From positions 1 through 64,000 of the forward strand of contig JAFYBJ010000011.1 in the NCBI GenBank assembly GCA_017540265.1: 64,000 nucleotides of DNA, read 5' to 3'. The notes under the pieces were generated by a model. The model was not told the origin of the DNA, searched no databases, and saw nothing but the letters and a program-made list of their open reading frames with translations. The stretch's first letter is position 1, and every line of letters begins with the position of its first letter. This document shows, piece by piece, positions 9,121 to 18,602 of the stretch. The DNA comes from Lachnospiraceae bacterium. Lineage in GTDB: Bacteria > Bacillota > Clostridia > Lachnospirales > Lachnospiraceae. Made by a program: the position numbers and the translations under genes.

Positions 9121-9167
9121 TGTCATCATGAGCCCACAAATGTCATCCTGAGCGAAGCGAAGGATCT
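9121..9167 (+). repeat. REP-like dispersed palindrome, family A, copy 4 with a half copy
   Basis: A half element TGTCATCATGAG (9121-9132) is followed by a full element TGTCATCCTGAG-CGAAG-CGAAGGATCT (9141-9167). The rest of the 8855-9211 gap shows only an isolated TATAAT at 9017-9022; no riboswitch-like structure was recognised. Confidence 0.75.
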
Positions 9168-9211
9168 TAAAATAAATACAAGACTAATTCAATAATAAGG
9201 AGGATACCATC

Positions 9212-10516
9212 ATGGCAGATATAAGGAATTCAAGCAACTGGAGTTTTGAAACAAAGCAGGTACATATAGGACAGGAACAGCCGGATCCGGCAACCGGAGC
9301 AAGAGCGGTGCCTATCTATGCATCATCATCCTACGTATTTAAGAACAGCGAACATGCAGCAGACCTTTTCGGTCTCCGTGATGTAGGAAACGTATACAGC
9401 AGGATAACAAATCCTACACAGGGAGTTTTTGAGGAAAGGATAGCGGCTCTTGAGGGCGGTGTGGCAGCCCTGGCAGTAAGTGCCGGCGCAGCAGCTGTAA
9501 ATTATGCCATAAGCGGTCTGGCAAAGAGTGGCGAACACATCGTATCTTCAAAGACAGTTTACGGAGGAACATATAATCTTTTGGCAAATACTCTTCCCCT
9601 TACCTCCGGCGTGACCACTACCTTTGTGGATCCGGATGAGGAAGGCGCATTTGAAAAAGCAATACAGGAGAATACGAAAGCCATTTATATAGAGGCACTC
9701 GGAAATCCGAAATCCAACATAGTTGATATTGAGGAGGTTGCGAAGATAGCCCATAAGCACAATATCCCCTTAGTTATTGATTCAACCTTCGCAACTCCTT
9801 ATATCTTAAGACCTATTGAGTATGGTGCTGATATCGTGATACATTCGGCTACCAAGTTCATAGGCGGGCACGGCACGGCCATAGGCGGAGTGATAGTAGA
9901 CAGCGGTAAGTTTGACTGGAGCGCATCCGGAAAATTCCCCTGGTTATCAGAACCCAATCCCAGCTACCATGGACTTAATTTCGCAAAGGATGTGGGAGCA
10001 GCGGCGTTTGCAACCTACCTTCGCACGGTTATCCTTCGCGATACGGGATCTACGGTTTCACCCTTCCATGCATTCCTCTTCCTGCAGGGACTTGAGACCC
10101 TGTCACTCAGAGTGGAGCGCCATGTGCAAAATGCGCTCAAGATAGTGGATTATCTTTCAAAGCATTCCCAGGTTGAAGCTGTTCATCATCCTTCACTTGA
10201 GAGCGAGCCCAGTCATAAGCTTTATAAGAAATACTTCCCGAAGGGAGCAGGCTCCATCTTCACCTTCGAGATAAAGGGAGATGCGGATACCGCAAAGAAA
10301 TTTATCGATAATCTTGCCATCTTCTCACTGCTTGCAAATGTGGCGGACGTGAAGTCCTTAGTAATACATCCTGCAAGCACCACGCATTCACAGCTTAGTG
10401 AAGCCGAGCTTTTAGATCAGGGTATAAAGCCCAATACCATCAGGCTTTCCATCGGTATCGAGGATGCGGATGATCTGATAGCAGCCCTGGATGCAGCATT
10501 TGAAGCAGTTAAGTAA
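9212..10516 (+). CDS. metY: O-acetylhomoserine sulfhydrylase / aminocarboxypropyltransferase
   Basis: This 434-aa PLP enzyme of the Cys/Met metabolism family forms homocysteine from O-acetylhomoserine and sulfide. Family marks include T-K-Q-V-H-I-G-Q near the N-terminus, Y-S-R-I-T-N-P-T, and the PLP lysine in H-S-A-T-K-F-I-G-G-H-G. The length of about 430 and the C-terminal segment N-V-A-D-V-K-S-L-V-I-H-P separate the MetY group from cystathionine synthases of about 380 aa. AAGGAGG sits 7-8 nt before the ATG. It is monocistronic, between a repeat-filled intergenic region and the flotillin gene. No SAM riboswitch was seen upstream. Confidence 0.92.
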   Translation: MADIRNSSNWSFETKQVHIGQEQPDPATGARAVPIYASSSYVFKNSEHAADLFGLRDVGNVYSRITNPTQGVFEERIAALEGGVAALAVSAGAAAVNYAISGLAKSGEHIVSSKTVYGGTYNLLANTLPLTSGVTTTFVDPDEEGAFEKAIQENTKAIYIEALGNPKSNIVDIEEVAKIAHKHNIPLVIDSTFATPYILRPIEYGADIVIHSATKFIGGHGTAIGGVIVDSGKFDWSASGKFPWLSEPNPSYHGLNFAKDVGAAAFATYLRTVILRDTGSTVSPFHAFLFLQGLETLSLRVERHVQNALKIVDYLSKHSQVEAVHHPSLESEPSHKLYKKYFPKGAGSIFTFEIKGDADTAKKFIDNLAIFSLLANVADVKSLVIHPASTTHSQLSEAELLDQGIKPNTIRLSIGIEDADDLIAALDAAFEAVK

Positions 10517-10562
10517 GGGCTTGCTGTAAACAGGAGTTTACAGATATTCAAAATCCGGTTTA

Positions 10563-10591
10563 TTGTAAATACCTTCCATATTTTCTATAAT
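10563..10591 (+). promoter_or_regulatory. Promoter for the flotillin gene
   Basis: TTGTAA (10563-10568), a 17-bp spacer, then TATAAT (10586-10591). The -10 overlaps the left arm of the metY terminator-like hairpin. Confidence 0.45.
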
Positions 10592-10626
10592 ATGACTGTC
10601 ACCATACGGGGCGGTCATATTTTTTT
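10589..10626 (+). terminator. Probable terminator between metY and the flotillin gene
   Basis: An 8-bp stem AATATGAC / GTCATATT spans a 17-nt loop and is followed by a T-rich run. The loop is long, so this is moderate evidence. Confidence 0.5.
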
Positions 10627-10654
10627 AAAGGATCTTACACAAAGGAGGGAAACA

Positions 10655-12196
10655 ATGAATTTTTCAGACGAATTACTTTTAATTGCAGGCATCATCGCGT
10701 TGGTAATCTTTTTACTTATTATCATCGCAATGGGATATGTGAAGGCGCCTACAGACCAGGCGGTGATCATATCGGGTCTTAAGAAGGAACCTAAATATGT
10801 TATCGGACGAAGCTCCGTGCGCATACCTTTCCTTCAGAGGTTAGACAGATTAAGCCTTAAGATGCTCTCGATAGATGTGAGAACATCAAAGACGATACCC
10901 ACACTGGACTATATCAATATAATGGTAGATTCCGTGGCCATAGTAAAGATCGGAACGTCGGATAGTCTTATAAAGGCAGCTGCAGAGAACTTCCTTAACA
11001 AGGATTCAGGCTATATCAATACAATGGTCGTTAATGTGCTTGAAGGTAACCTGCGTGAGATAATCGGTGCCATGAAGCTTGTTGATATCATGAATGACAG
11101 AAAGACCTTCGCGGCCATGGTACAGGAAAATGCAGCGCTTGATATGGCGAAGATGGGACTTGAGATAGTTTCCTTCAATATCCAGAATATCGACGATGCG
11201 GGTCTTGGAGTTATTGAAAACCTTGGTATTGCAAATACGGTAGCTATCCGCCAGAATGCAGAGATCTCAAGAGCAAATGCCGAGAAGGAGATAGCTGTGG
11301 CACAGGCGAGTGCAAGGAAGGAAGCAAATGATGCGCAGATCTCAGCAGAGACCGAGATAGCCCAGAAGAATAACGAACTGGATATCCGTAAATCCGAACT
11401 GAAAGTTCAGGCTGATATAAAGAGAGCTGAAGCTGATGCAGCTTATGAGATCCAGAAGCAGGAACAGGCAAAGACCATCGAGACCCAGACCGTGAACGTT
11501 CAGATCGCAAGGGCCGAGAGGGAAGCGGAACTTAAGCAGAAGGAAGTCATCGTCCGCCAGCAGGAACTTTCCGCACAGATCGAAAGACAGGCCGATGCAG
11601 AGAAATACCGTACCGAAAAAGATGCAGAGGCAAGGCTGGTACAGCGTCAGCGTCAGGCGGAAGCTGAGAAGTACGAGCAGGAAAAAGCTGCAGAAGCACA
11701 GAAAGCAAAGGCTGATGCTCTCAGATATGCCGCAGAGCAGGAAGCAGCAGGTATCACCGCAAAGGGTATTGCGGAAGCTGAAGCCATAAAGGCAAAAGGT
11801 CTTGCAGAGGCTGAGGCAATGGAAAAGAAAGCCGAAGCATATAAGAAGTATAACGGCGCCGCTGTCATCGAGATGATGGTGAACATCCTGCCCCAGATGG
11901 CTGCAGAGATATCAAAGCCCCTTTCTTCCATAGACAAGGTAAATATCTATGGTGGCGGAGATGGAAACGGAAGCGGTGTTTCGGGAATATCCGGAAATAT
12001 GCCGGTGGTCATGAAGCAGGTATTCGATACCATGACGGAAGCTACAGGCGTTGATTTCACAGAGATAATGAGAGCAAGCACCTACGATGCAAAGGTGACA
12101 AAGAACATCAACGTAAGCGGCCTTGAAGGCGTAACAAGACAGGTGGATGGTTCTTCTGTCTTATCGGCTGGAACTGATCCTGCATCCGAAAGTTGA
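10655..12196 (+). CDS. Flotillin-like SPFH-domain membrane protein
   Basis: This 513-aa protein starts at ATG 10655 behind AAAGGAGGG (10641-10649); the longer reading from 10592 has no ribosome site. It has one N-terminal membrane segment (residues about 8-30), an SPFH/band-7 domain (about 35-200), then a long Ala/Glu coiled coil (about 210-430) with repeated A-E-K-E, A-E-A-I-K-A-K-G and similar units, and a Gly-rich C-terminal tail. This is the architecture of bacterial flotillins (YuaG/FloT), which scaffold functional membrane microdomains. A NfeD partner, often next to floT, is absent here. Confidence 0.88.
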   Translation: MNFSDELLLIAGIIALVIFLLIIIAMGYVKAPTDQAVIISGLKKEPKYVIGRSSVRIPFLQRLDRLSLKMLSIDVRTSKTIPTLDYINIMVDSVAIVKIGTSDSLIKAAAENFLNKDSGYINTMVVNVLEGNLREIIGAMKLVDIMNDRKTFAAMVQENAALDMAKMGLEIVSFNIQNIDDAGLGVIENLGIANTVAIRQNAEISRANAEKEIAVAQASARKEANDAQISAETEIAQKNNELDIRKSELKVQADIKRAEADAAYEIQKQEQAKTIETQTVNVQIARAEREAELKQKEVIVRQQELSAQIERQADAEKYRTEKDAEARLVQRQRQAEAEKYEQEKAAEAQKAKADALRYAAEQEAAGITAKGIAEAEAIKAKGLAEAEAMEKKAEAYKKYNGAAVIEMMVNILPQMAAEISKPLSSIDKVNIYGGGDGNGSGVSGISGNMPVVMKQVFDTMTEATGVDFTEIMRASTYDAKVTKNINVSGLEGVTRQVDGSSVLSAGTDPASES

Positions 12197-12263
12197 ACGG
12201 AACTCCTTGTTTTTATATAATTAACTAAAACTTCCCACATATACTCAAATACGGGATTTATAA

Positions 12264-12370
12264 TGTCATCCTGAGGGCTTTAGCCCGAAGGATCTTATAC
12301 CCGGAAAGCCAGAAAGATTCTTCGCATACAGGAAACGGATTTATCCGTTTCCTGTACGCTCAAAATGACA
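12264..12370 (+). repeat. Composite REP-like element with nested hairpins, family A, copy 5
   Basis: It begins TGTCATCCTGAGGGC-ttta-GCCCGAAGGATCT. After about 35 nt comes a strong hairpin AGGAAACGGAT-tt-ATCCGTTTCCT, and it ends with CTCAAAATGACA, complementary in part to its own start. The unit fills most of the flotillin-DUF2225 gap. Confidence 0.65.
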
Positions 12371-12418
12371 TATGGGAAGTTTCAGCTATAAACAGTATAT
12401 ATTGCACAGGAGCCAATT

Positions 12419-13216
12419 ATGAGGGGGAATCTTCCGGGAAGTGAAAAAAGAGAAAAAAAGCGGAGCATTGATGAGTCAGAGCTGCTGACTGTCAGGGAAT
12501 ATACCTGCCCTGCATGTGAAACCGTATTCAGCTCAGGTAGGCCTTTAGTGAGCAAGGTTGTCAAAAACGGTAATGATGCAGATCTAAGACCCCTGTATAC
12601 TAACATTGATGTATTAAAATACCAGATCGTGGAATGCCCGGTATGCGGATATGCCGATATGGAAAAAGATTTTCTAAATGCTTCCCGTGTGGAGGTAAAG
12701 GCATATAAAGCATTTGGAATGAATACGGGTAACGGGGGGATGTCTGCCGAAAAGACCAGAGATTATGATTCGGCATACAGGCATTACAAAAGCGCATTAA
12801 GATGTCTGATGATCAGAAACAGTAAAAAGGGCAAGCGTGGATACATGTTCCTTCTTACTGCATGGCTGCTAAGGGGCTGGCGTGAATACAGGGAAGCTGC
12901 CGGTGAAAGCGTAGCGGAAAGTGATATGATGAGCCGCAGCGAAGAGACTAAGATGCTTGCTCATGCAGTGGAGAATTTTAAAGAGGCTCAGCTTACAGAG
13001 GATTTTCCTATATGCGGAATAGATGAGCCGACGTTTTATTATCTTATGGGTGTTTTGGCTTTTTGGCTTGATGATCTGGGAAGTGCTTCGGTATATACTT
13101 TGAGGGCATTGCAGGTCAAAGAGCTGAAACCTGTTTATCGTATAAAAGCTGAAAATCTTTTAGAGGATATCCGTAAGGCAAAACGTACCGGACAGGGAGG
13201 AAAGGATGAAAAGTGA
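12419..13216 (+). CDS. DUF2225 protein with N-terminal zinc knuckles
   Basis: This 265-aa soluble protein matches the DUF2225 pattern: C-P-A-C near residue 31 and C-P-V-C-G-Y-A near residue 74, probably one zinc site, followed by an alpha-helical region with TPR-like character (Y-R-H-Y-K-S-A-L, A-S-V-Y-T-L-R-A-L). The biochemical function of the family is unknown. AGGAG lies before the ATG. Its last 11 bases overlap the STAS-kinase gene, so the two are almost certainly co-translated. Confidence 0.8.
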   Translation: MRGNLPGSEKREKKRSIDESELLTVREYTCPACETVFSSGRPLVSKVVKNGNDADLRPLYTNIDVLKYQIVECPVCGYADMEKDFLNASRVEVKAYKAFGMNTGNGGMSAEKTRDYDSAYRHYKSALRCLMIRNSKKGKRGYMFLLTAWLLRGWREYREAAGESVAESDMMSRSEETKMLAHAVENFKEAQLTEDFPICGIDEPTFYYLMGVLAFWLDDLGSASVYTLRALQVKELKPVYRIKAENLLEDIRKAKRTGQGGKDEK

Positions 13217-14300
13217 TTTTACAAATGGCGCTCTGACCATATATCTCGAGGGTCGTATTGATTCCGGAAGCGCATCAAAGGTGGAATCAGAAATACTGGA
13301 TATCATAAAATTTATGGATAATGTAGATATTTCTTTTGATGCCAAAAAGCTTGATTACATATCCAGCGCGGGTCTGCGTGTTTTACTTAAGATAAAAAAG
13401 AAGATACCAAAGAACATAAAGATCCTCAACGTATCCGATGAAATATTTGATATATTCAATGTTACCGGCTTTGATAATATTTTTGAGATCGAAAGACAGA
13501 TGCGTATGATCTCTCTTGACGGGTGCAAAAAAATAAGCTCTGCCCTGAATGGCGAGATATATAAGCTGTCTGATGATGAGATGTTCAAGCTGTATGGCAG
13601 AAATATATCGCTGGATGAAATAAAGAAGGAAAGAAACTATGCGCAGACCGCTCTTGCCTGCGGGGTCCCTACTCTTATTCCTTATGATGTGGTGAAATGT
13701 GAACAGGGATACGGGATAGTATTTGAAAAGGCAGAAATGTCATCACTTGCGTTCCTGATAAAACAAAATCCCGATAAACTTGATAAATATGCAACAATGC
13801 TGGGAAATCTTTTAAAGGAACTGCATTCAACTCGTGTTCCGGAAGGTAAGCTCCCCAATATCAAGGACAGATACAGGGAGTGGTTTACTTTGATCGATTC
13901 CCCGGAAGATATAAACGTTCAGGTCTTTGAAAACCTGATATCATCCATTCAGGACAGCCGTACATATGTACATGGAGATATCAACTTAAACAGCGTGATG
14001 GTGCAGGGGGATGAGCTTTTGCTGCTCGATATGTCCGGAAGCGCCTGCGGCCATGGCATATTTGATTTACAGGCTTTATTTGCATCGCTTGTCGCTCTGG
14101 AGAAGAAGGCACCGGGGTATTGTAATGATAACTTCGGACTTTCACAGGCTGAATGTGCAAGATTCTGGAATGTTTTCTTTGATACATACATGGAACACAG
14201 AAAACAGGAGATCACTTCAATGAATGAGCTTCTCGCAAAGACATTCATTCTTAAGGAAAATATACTGATCAGACTGGAACAGTCGAATCGCATAAGATAA
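13206..14300 (+). CDS. STAS domain fused to an APH-like kinase (TIGR02172-like)
   Basis: This 364-aa protein starts at ATG 13206 behind GGGAGGAAAGG. Residues 1-98 form a STAS (SpoIIAA-like) domain with the phosphorylatable serine region Y-I-S-S-A-G-L-R-V-L. Residues about 105-360 resemble aminoglycoside/choline-type phosphotransferases: Y-V-H-G-D-I-N-L-N-S-V supplies the catalytic H-G-D-x4-N, and L-L-L-D-M-S supplies the metal-binding Asp. It most resembles the TIGR02172 family as I remember it. The fusion suggests a kinase acting in an anti-anti-sigma-like circuit, which is an inference. The gene overlaps the DUF2225 gene by 11 bp. Confidence 0.75.
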   Translation: MKSDFTNGALTIYLEGRIDSGSASKVESEILDIIKFMDNVDISFDAKKLDYISSAGLRVLLKIKKKIPKNIKILNVSDEIFDIFNVTGFDNIFEIERQMRMISLDGCKKISSALNGEIYKLSDDEMFKLYGRNISLDEIKKERNYAQTALACGVPTLIPYDVVKCEQGYGIVFEKAEMSSLAFLIKQNPDKLDKYATMLGNLLKELHSTRVPEGKLPNIKDRYREWFTLIDSPEDINVQVFENLISSIQDSRTYVHGDINLNSVMVQGDELLLLDMSGSACGHGIFDLQALFASLVALEKKAPGYCNDNFGLSQAECARFWNVFFDTYMEHRKQEITSMNELLAKTFILKENILIRLEQSNRIR

Positions 14301-14313
14301 AGCAGACAAGACA

Positions 14314-14352
14314 GGGCTGTTACACTAAAAGAGTGTAACAGCCCCCTTCTTT
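14314..14352 (+). terminator. Intrinsic terminator after the STAS-kinase gene
   Basis: A 13-bp stem GGGCTGTTACACT / AGTGTAACAGCCC with a 5-nt loop, then CCTTCTTTTT. It may also serve the convergent VWA gene. Confidence 0.85.
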
Positions 14353-16206
14353 TTAATACAGCTGCTTCATCAGCTCTGCGAATTCTTCTTTATACTTATC
14401 TCCTTCCGCATAAGATGCGGCGCGTTCTGCAGCGGCGCTTATGCTTGCATCGTCTTTATACTGACTGTCGGTGATGACAAGAGCAGCTTCAGCCACAGCC
14501 GAGCTAAAGAGGAAATCAGCCGAAGGATCATCAGAAGATGCAAATACCGGATAAGTTTCTTCAGTGCCTGTATCGCCTGCAGGCTCTTTATATCTTACTG
14601 CAAGTGTACATAATTCGCCGGATGCAGCTGCGTCGCTTAAGTTTCCTTTATCCTGGTATTTGAGATCTATATCATCCGGAAGGCTTGCGGAGGCGCTGTC
14701 CTTAAGGACCAGCTCGTACATAACGGTCACCTGAGCACCTGCGCCCACTTCACCGCCGTCTTTAGTATCATCCTTAAAATCCTCTGCAGCCATTTTTCTG
14801 TTCTCGTATCCGACAAGTCTGTAACCATCCACTGCAGCGGGGTTAAATTCAAGCTGGAATTTAACATCCTTTGCAACTGTGATAAAGGACTGGGCAGCCT
14901 TCTCACAGAGTACACGCTTAGCTTCATTCATGCAGTCGATATAATAATAATTTCCGTTTCCGGCATCTGCGATCTGTTCCATGTTTGCATCCGAATAATT
15001 TCCGTTTCCGAAGCCCAGGGTGGTTAAGAAAATGCCGGATTCTTTTTTCCTTGTTATAAGATCCACAAGCCCCGACTGATCGGATATGCCGAGGTTCATA
15101 TCTCCGTCAGATGCTATTATCACACGATTATTACCGCCTTCGATGTAGCTCTTTTCCGCAGCTTTATATGCTGCTTCTATACCTCCGGAACCGTTGGTGC
15201 CGCCGCCGTAGCAATAGCACTGCATATATGCTTTATCAAGCGCTTCGTCTATGGCACTTTCATCTGTTCCGGAAGCGTTTTCAAGGAGTACTTCGGAGGA
15301 GCCTGAATATGTTACCACAGACACTTTATCTGAAGCGGTAAGTGTGTTTGCAAATTTCTTAAAGGATGTTATGGCAAGGTCTATCTTATTTTCTGTGGAC
15401 ATTGATCCCGAGGTATCTATCAGGAAAACATAATTGCTTCCGGTATAGGGTGAGCTCTTCCTGTTTGCCTGTACCGTCATCATGAGCAGTTTATTATCCT
15501 TATTCCACGGGCAGTCACCAAGCTCGCTCTTTACGGAAAATGCGCCATCCGAGATGTCACTGTCACTTAATGAGTGATCGAAATAATTGAGCATTTCCTC
15601 CACACGCACAGCTCCGGAAGGAATGTCGTTTAGTCTGTATCCTTCGTTTATCATGCGCCTTAAGTTGCTGTAGGAACCGGTGTCCACATCGGCTGCAAAG
15701 GTGGAAAGAGGTGATACGGAAGTTCTCTGGAATCCGTTTTCGTCCACGGAATTATACTCTTCGGTATTAAAATCAGGAAGCGGCTTATCCCATTCTTCCG
15801 TATACACGCTGTTCATGCCGGATAAATTGGGCGCTGCCATGGCTGAATCCATCGTATTTTCTGCTTCGGCCACTGCTTCAGTCATGACTGCTCCTGCAGA
15901 AGACTGTGTCTTGTATTTTCCTGCGGTCCGGCCAAACAGCCTTCCGGATAAACTGTCGGAATCATCGCCGTATATCGATGCCATGTATTCAGATATTTTT
16001 TCTTCAGAGGGAAGCTGTTCATCCTTGTCGAATGCCGAGAAATCACGGCTGTCTGTATTCCCGGCAGATCTGCCGTCTTCACCGGTCTGACCTGCACTTA
16101 CGGAAGGTGTTACACCCGGATTGGCAGAGCCGGAATTTCCGCACCCTGTGATGCTTCCCGCAAGAACCGTAAAACACATTATCAAAGCAAATACTCTCTT
16201 TTTCAT
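14353..16206 (-). CDS. VWA-domain lipoprotein (YfbK-like)
   Basis: This 617-aa lipoprotein has a lipobox S-I-T-G-C with the cysteine at residue 22 and a Ser/Gly-rich linker. An N-terminal VWA-associated region (about 150-240, V-R-V-E-E-M-L-N-Y-F) precedes a von Willebrand A domain (about 255-430) with an intact MIDAS motif D-T-S-G-S-M-S. The C-terminal region corresponds to DUF3520. The YfbK-type family occurs in many bacteria, with no firmly established role; metal-dependent protein binding at the cell surface is likely. AGGGAGGA precedes the ATG. It is transcribed away from the M13 peptidase gene. Confidence 0.88.
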   Translation of the reverse strand: MKKRVFALIMCFTVLAGSITGCGNSGSANPGVTPSVSAGQTGEDGRSAGNTDSRDFSAFDKDEQLPSEEKISEYMASIYGDDSDSLSGRLFGRTAGKYKTQSSAGAVMTEAVAEAENTMDSAMAAPNLSGMNSVYTEEWDKPLPDFNTEEYNSVDENGFQRTSVSPLSTFAADVDTGSYSNLRRMINEGYRLNDIPSGAVRVEEMLNYFDHSLSDSDISDGAFSVKSELGDCPWNKDNKLLMMTVQANRKSSPYTGSNYVFLIDTSGSMSTENKIDLAITSFKKFANTLTASDKVSVVTYSGSSEVLLENASGTDESAIDEALDKAYMQCYCYGGGTNGSGGIEAAYKAAEKSYIEGGNNRVIIASDGDMNLGISDQSGLVDLITRKKESGIFLTTLGFGNGNYSDANMEQIADAGNGNYYYIDCMNEAKRVLCEKAAQSFITVAKDVKFQLEFNPAAVDGYRLVGYENRKMAAEDFKDDTKDGGEVGAGAQVTVMYELVLKDSASASLPDDIDLKYQDKGNLSDAAASGELCTLAVRYKEPAGDTGTEETYPVFASSDDPSADFLFSSAVAEAALVITDSQYKDDASISAAAERAASYAEGDKYKEEFAELMKQLY

Positions 16207-16315
16207 ATGATATTCCTCCCTTTTTTAAGTATTCCTTGCGTTTGCAAAGGATTTATAAGATTTTTTGTTGTGCCGGGGACTTTTTTTCCCCTTCTGTATA
16301 GTATACGTACCGGGA

Positions 16316-16345
16316 TTGGCATTTTTATGGGGAAATTTGTATAAT
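16316..16345 (+). promoter_or_regulatory. Promoter for the M13 peptidase gene
   Basis: TTGGCA (16316-16321), an 18-bp spacer, then TATAAT (16340-16345), 65 nt before the ATG. Confidence 0.55.
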
Positions 16346-16410
16346 TACAGGGTATTATGCGAAAAACAGCAAAGATAATACCGATCAACTAAGAAAGCAG
16401 AGGGAGAAAA

Positions 16411-18591
16411 ATGAGATCAAAGAAATTGTTTAAACGAATGGCAGGAGGACTTTTAAGTACCGTAATGACACTTAGCAGCTTCACCGCTATGACCGGATGC
16501 GGAACCACAGCAACAACACCGCCCGCAGAAGAAAAAACGGAACCGACGGAAGCTGAAGTCCCTGTAGTCAGTGAGGATACAGCGCCCACTGAGACTGTCC
16601 AGGCTGACACAGGGCTTCCGATGGATCCTTCGGTTATGAAACCCTGGGTAAATACAAATATCATTGGTATGGCAGATATGGAGGATGTTCCTTCTTATAA
16701 AGATGATTTCTATTTTGCCACCAACTGTGACTGGTTAAGAGAGTCAAAGCTGCGTCCGGGATATCCGCTTGAAGCTCCGTACCTTGATGCAATGGAGACA
16801 GTTAAAACGAGATGTATTGATATTCTTAATGATGAAAGCATAGGCGGTGATGATGCGGATCTTATAAAGAATTATTATGAGCTCTCATTAGACTGGGAAG
16901 GACGCAATGAGGAAGGACTTACGTCTATCAAACCACTGGTAGATGCTATAAATTCTATAGAGACAAGAGATGATCTGACAGAGTTCCTTTTGTCAGATTT
17001 AAATTATGAATATGGATTTACATTTATACTTCCGGTAGGGCTTGGGATCAATTCGGAAGATTCAAACCTCTATGAGGTAAAGATCTATAAGCCATCGCTG
17101 CTCCTCGGTGACGGAGCCGAATATACGGAACTTACGGAAAATGGCAAAAGGACCAGGGAATATGTGGATGGCTGCTCGTCCTATATGCTGGAAAGGCTTG
17201 GAATGAGTGAAGAAGAGATACAGGATACACTGACCAAAGCATATGATCTTGACAAAAAACTGGCAGGACAGCAGAAAACACTTCTTGAACAGTATGATCC
17301 GTCTTATATCAATGAATCCATCAATATGGTCACGATGAAAGATCTTGCGGAAATGTCGCCTGATTTTCCACTTGTTCAATATATGGAAAAATACGGATGG
17401 GCAGAGTCTGAACTTATAGATGTGGAATGGCCGGAGAGCATAACCGGGCTTAATGAAATCTATACCGAAGAAAATGTAGATGAGTTCAAGGCAAGCCTTT
17501 TAGTTGCAAATGTCAGCAAGTATATTGACTATCTTGATGAAGATGCTTACAGAAAAGAGCAGGAGTTATCAAGAATCTATTCCGGTATAGATGAGAGCAA
17601 ATCGGATGAGGAACTGGCGTACAGTGAAACAAGAAGCCTCTTTCCTGACAGTTTTGCAAGAATATATATAGACAGATATCTTGATGCCGGAATGAAAGCA
17701 GATATAACGAAAATGTGTGAAGACAGCATAGCAACCTACAGGCAGATGCTCGATACGGAAGAATGGCTTACAGAAGAAACAAGGGAAGCTGCCAAATATA
17801 AGCTTGATAATATAAAGATCCATGCGGTATATCCGGACAAATGGGAAGATTATTCTATTTTCCATGTGACGCCAAAGTCTGAAGGCGGTACGTATTTTCA
17901 GGCTGTGACAGATTATTACGGTGCGCTGGATAAACAGAGCCGCAGCCGGATAAACGGAAAAGTAGATAAGGAGATCTGGGGTATCGACATCCTTGAAACA
18001 AACGCATTCTATAGCTGGAGCGACAATTCCATAAATATCATTCCCGGTTTCTTCTGTGACGCAACCTATTCAGAGGATATGACCACAGAACAGAAATATG
18101 GAGCGATCGGAGCTGTGATCGGGCATGAGATAAGCCACGCCTTCGATACATACGGCGCACAGTATGATGCCGAAGGTAATCTCAATGACTGGTGGACAGA
18201 GGATGATAGGAATGCGTTTGATGAGCGCGCACAGAAACTTATTAACTATTATGATAATGTAGTGGCTTTTGATGACGGAACTCCATATCAGGGTCAGATC
18301 GTTCAGTCAGAGGCAATAGCTGACATGGCCGGATTAAAATGCATGCTCCTTATGTCAAAAGAGGTTGATGATTTTGACTACAAGGCCTTTTTTGAGGCAA
18401 ATGTGCATCTGTGGGCCAGCATTGAGACTGTGGAAAGAGCTGAATCGTCAGCACTTACGGACCCGCATCCACTTGCATATCTGCGCGGAAATGTAACAGT
18501 GCAGCAGTTTGATGAGTTCTATGATACTTATGGGATTGTTCAGGGTGATGGCATGTACCTTGCGCCGGAAGACAGAATAGCAGTGTGGTAA
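16411..18591 (+). CDS. M13-family (neprilysin-like) metallopeptidase lipoprotein
   Basis: This 726-aa lipoprotein has a signal peptide ending in the lipobox T-A-M-T-G-C. It is followed by a Thr/Glu-rich linker, an M13 N-terminal domain and an M13 catalytic domain. The zinc site H-E-I-S-H lies at about residues 572-576, and the third ligand is in S-E-A-I-A-D-M-A-G near 633, the M13 ExxxD motif. M13 enzymes cleave short peptides outside the cell. GAGGGAG precedes the ATG. It is followed 11 nt later by a second lipoprotein gene, so the two form an operon. Confidence 0.92.
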   Translation: MRSKKLFKRMAGGLLSTVMTLSSFTAMTGCGTTATTPPAEEKTEPTEAEVPVVSEDTAPTETVQADTGLPMDPSVMKPWVNTNIIGMADMEDVPSYKDDFYFATNCDWLRESKLRPGYPLEAPYLDAMETVKTRCIDILNDESIGGDDADLIKNYYELSLDWEGRNEEGLTSIKPLVDAINSIETRDDLTEFLLSDLNYEYGFTFILPVGLGINSEDSNLYEVKIYKPSLLLGDGAEYTELTENGKRTREYVDGCSSYMLERLGMSEEEIQDTLTKAYDLDKKLAGQQKTLLEQYDPSYINESINMVTMKDLAEMSPDFPLVQYMEKYGWAESELIDVEWPESITGLNEIYTEENVDEFKASLLVANVSKYIDYLDEDAYRKEQELSRIYSGIDESKSDEELAYSETRSLFPDSFARIYIDRYLDAGMKADITKMCEDSIATYRQMLDTEEWLTEETREAAKYKLDNIKIHAVYPDKWEDYSIFHVTPKSEGGTYFQAVTDYYGALDKQSRSRINGKVDKEIWGIDILETNAFYSWSDNSINIIPGFFCDATYSEDMTTEQKYGAIGAVIGHEISHAFDTYGAQYDAEGNLNDWWTEDDRNAFDERAQKLINYYDNVVAFDDGTPYQGQIVQSEAIADMAGLKCMLLMSKEVDDFDYKAFFEANVHLWASIETVERAESSALTDPHPLAYLRGNVTVQQFDEFYDTYGIVQGDGMYLAPEDRIAVW

Positions 18592-18602
18592 AGGGGCTTA
18601 TT

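Noticed and set aside
8855..9211. SAM riboswitch before metY
   Set aside because: No conserved SAM-I core or terminator-antiterminator pair; the region is occupied by family-A repeats.
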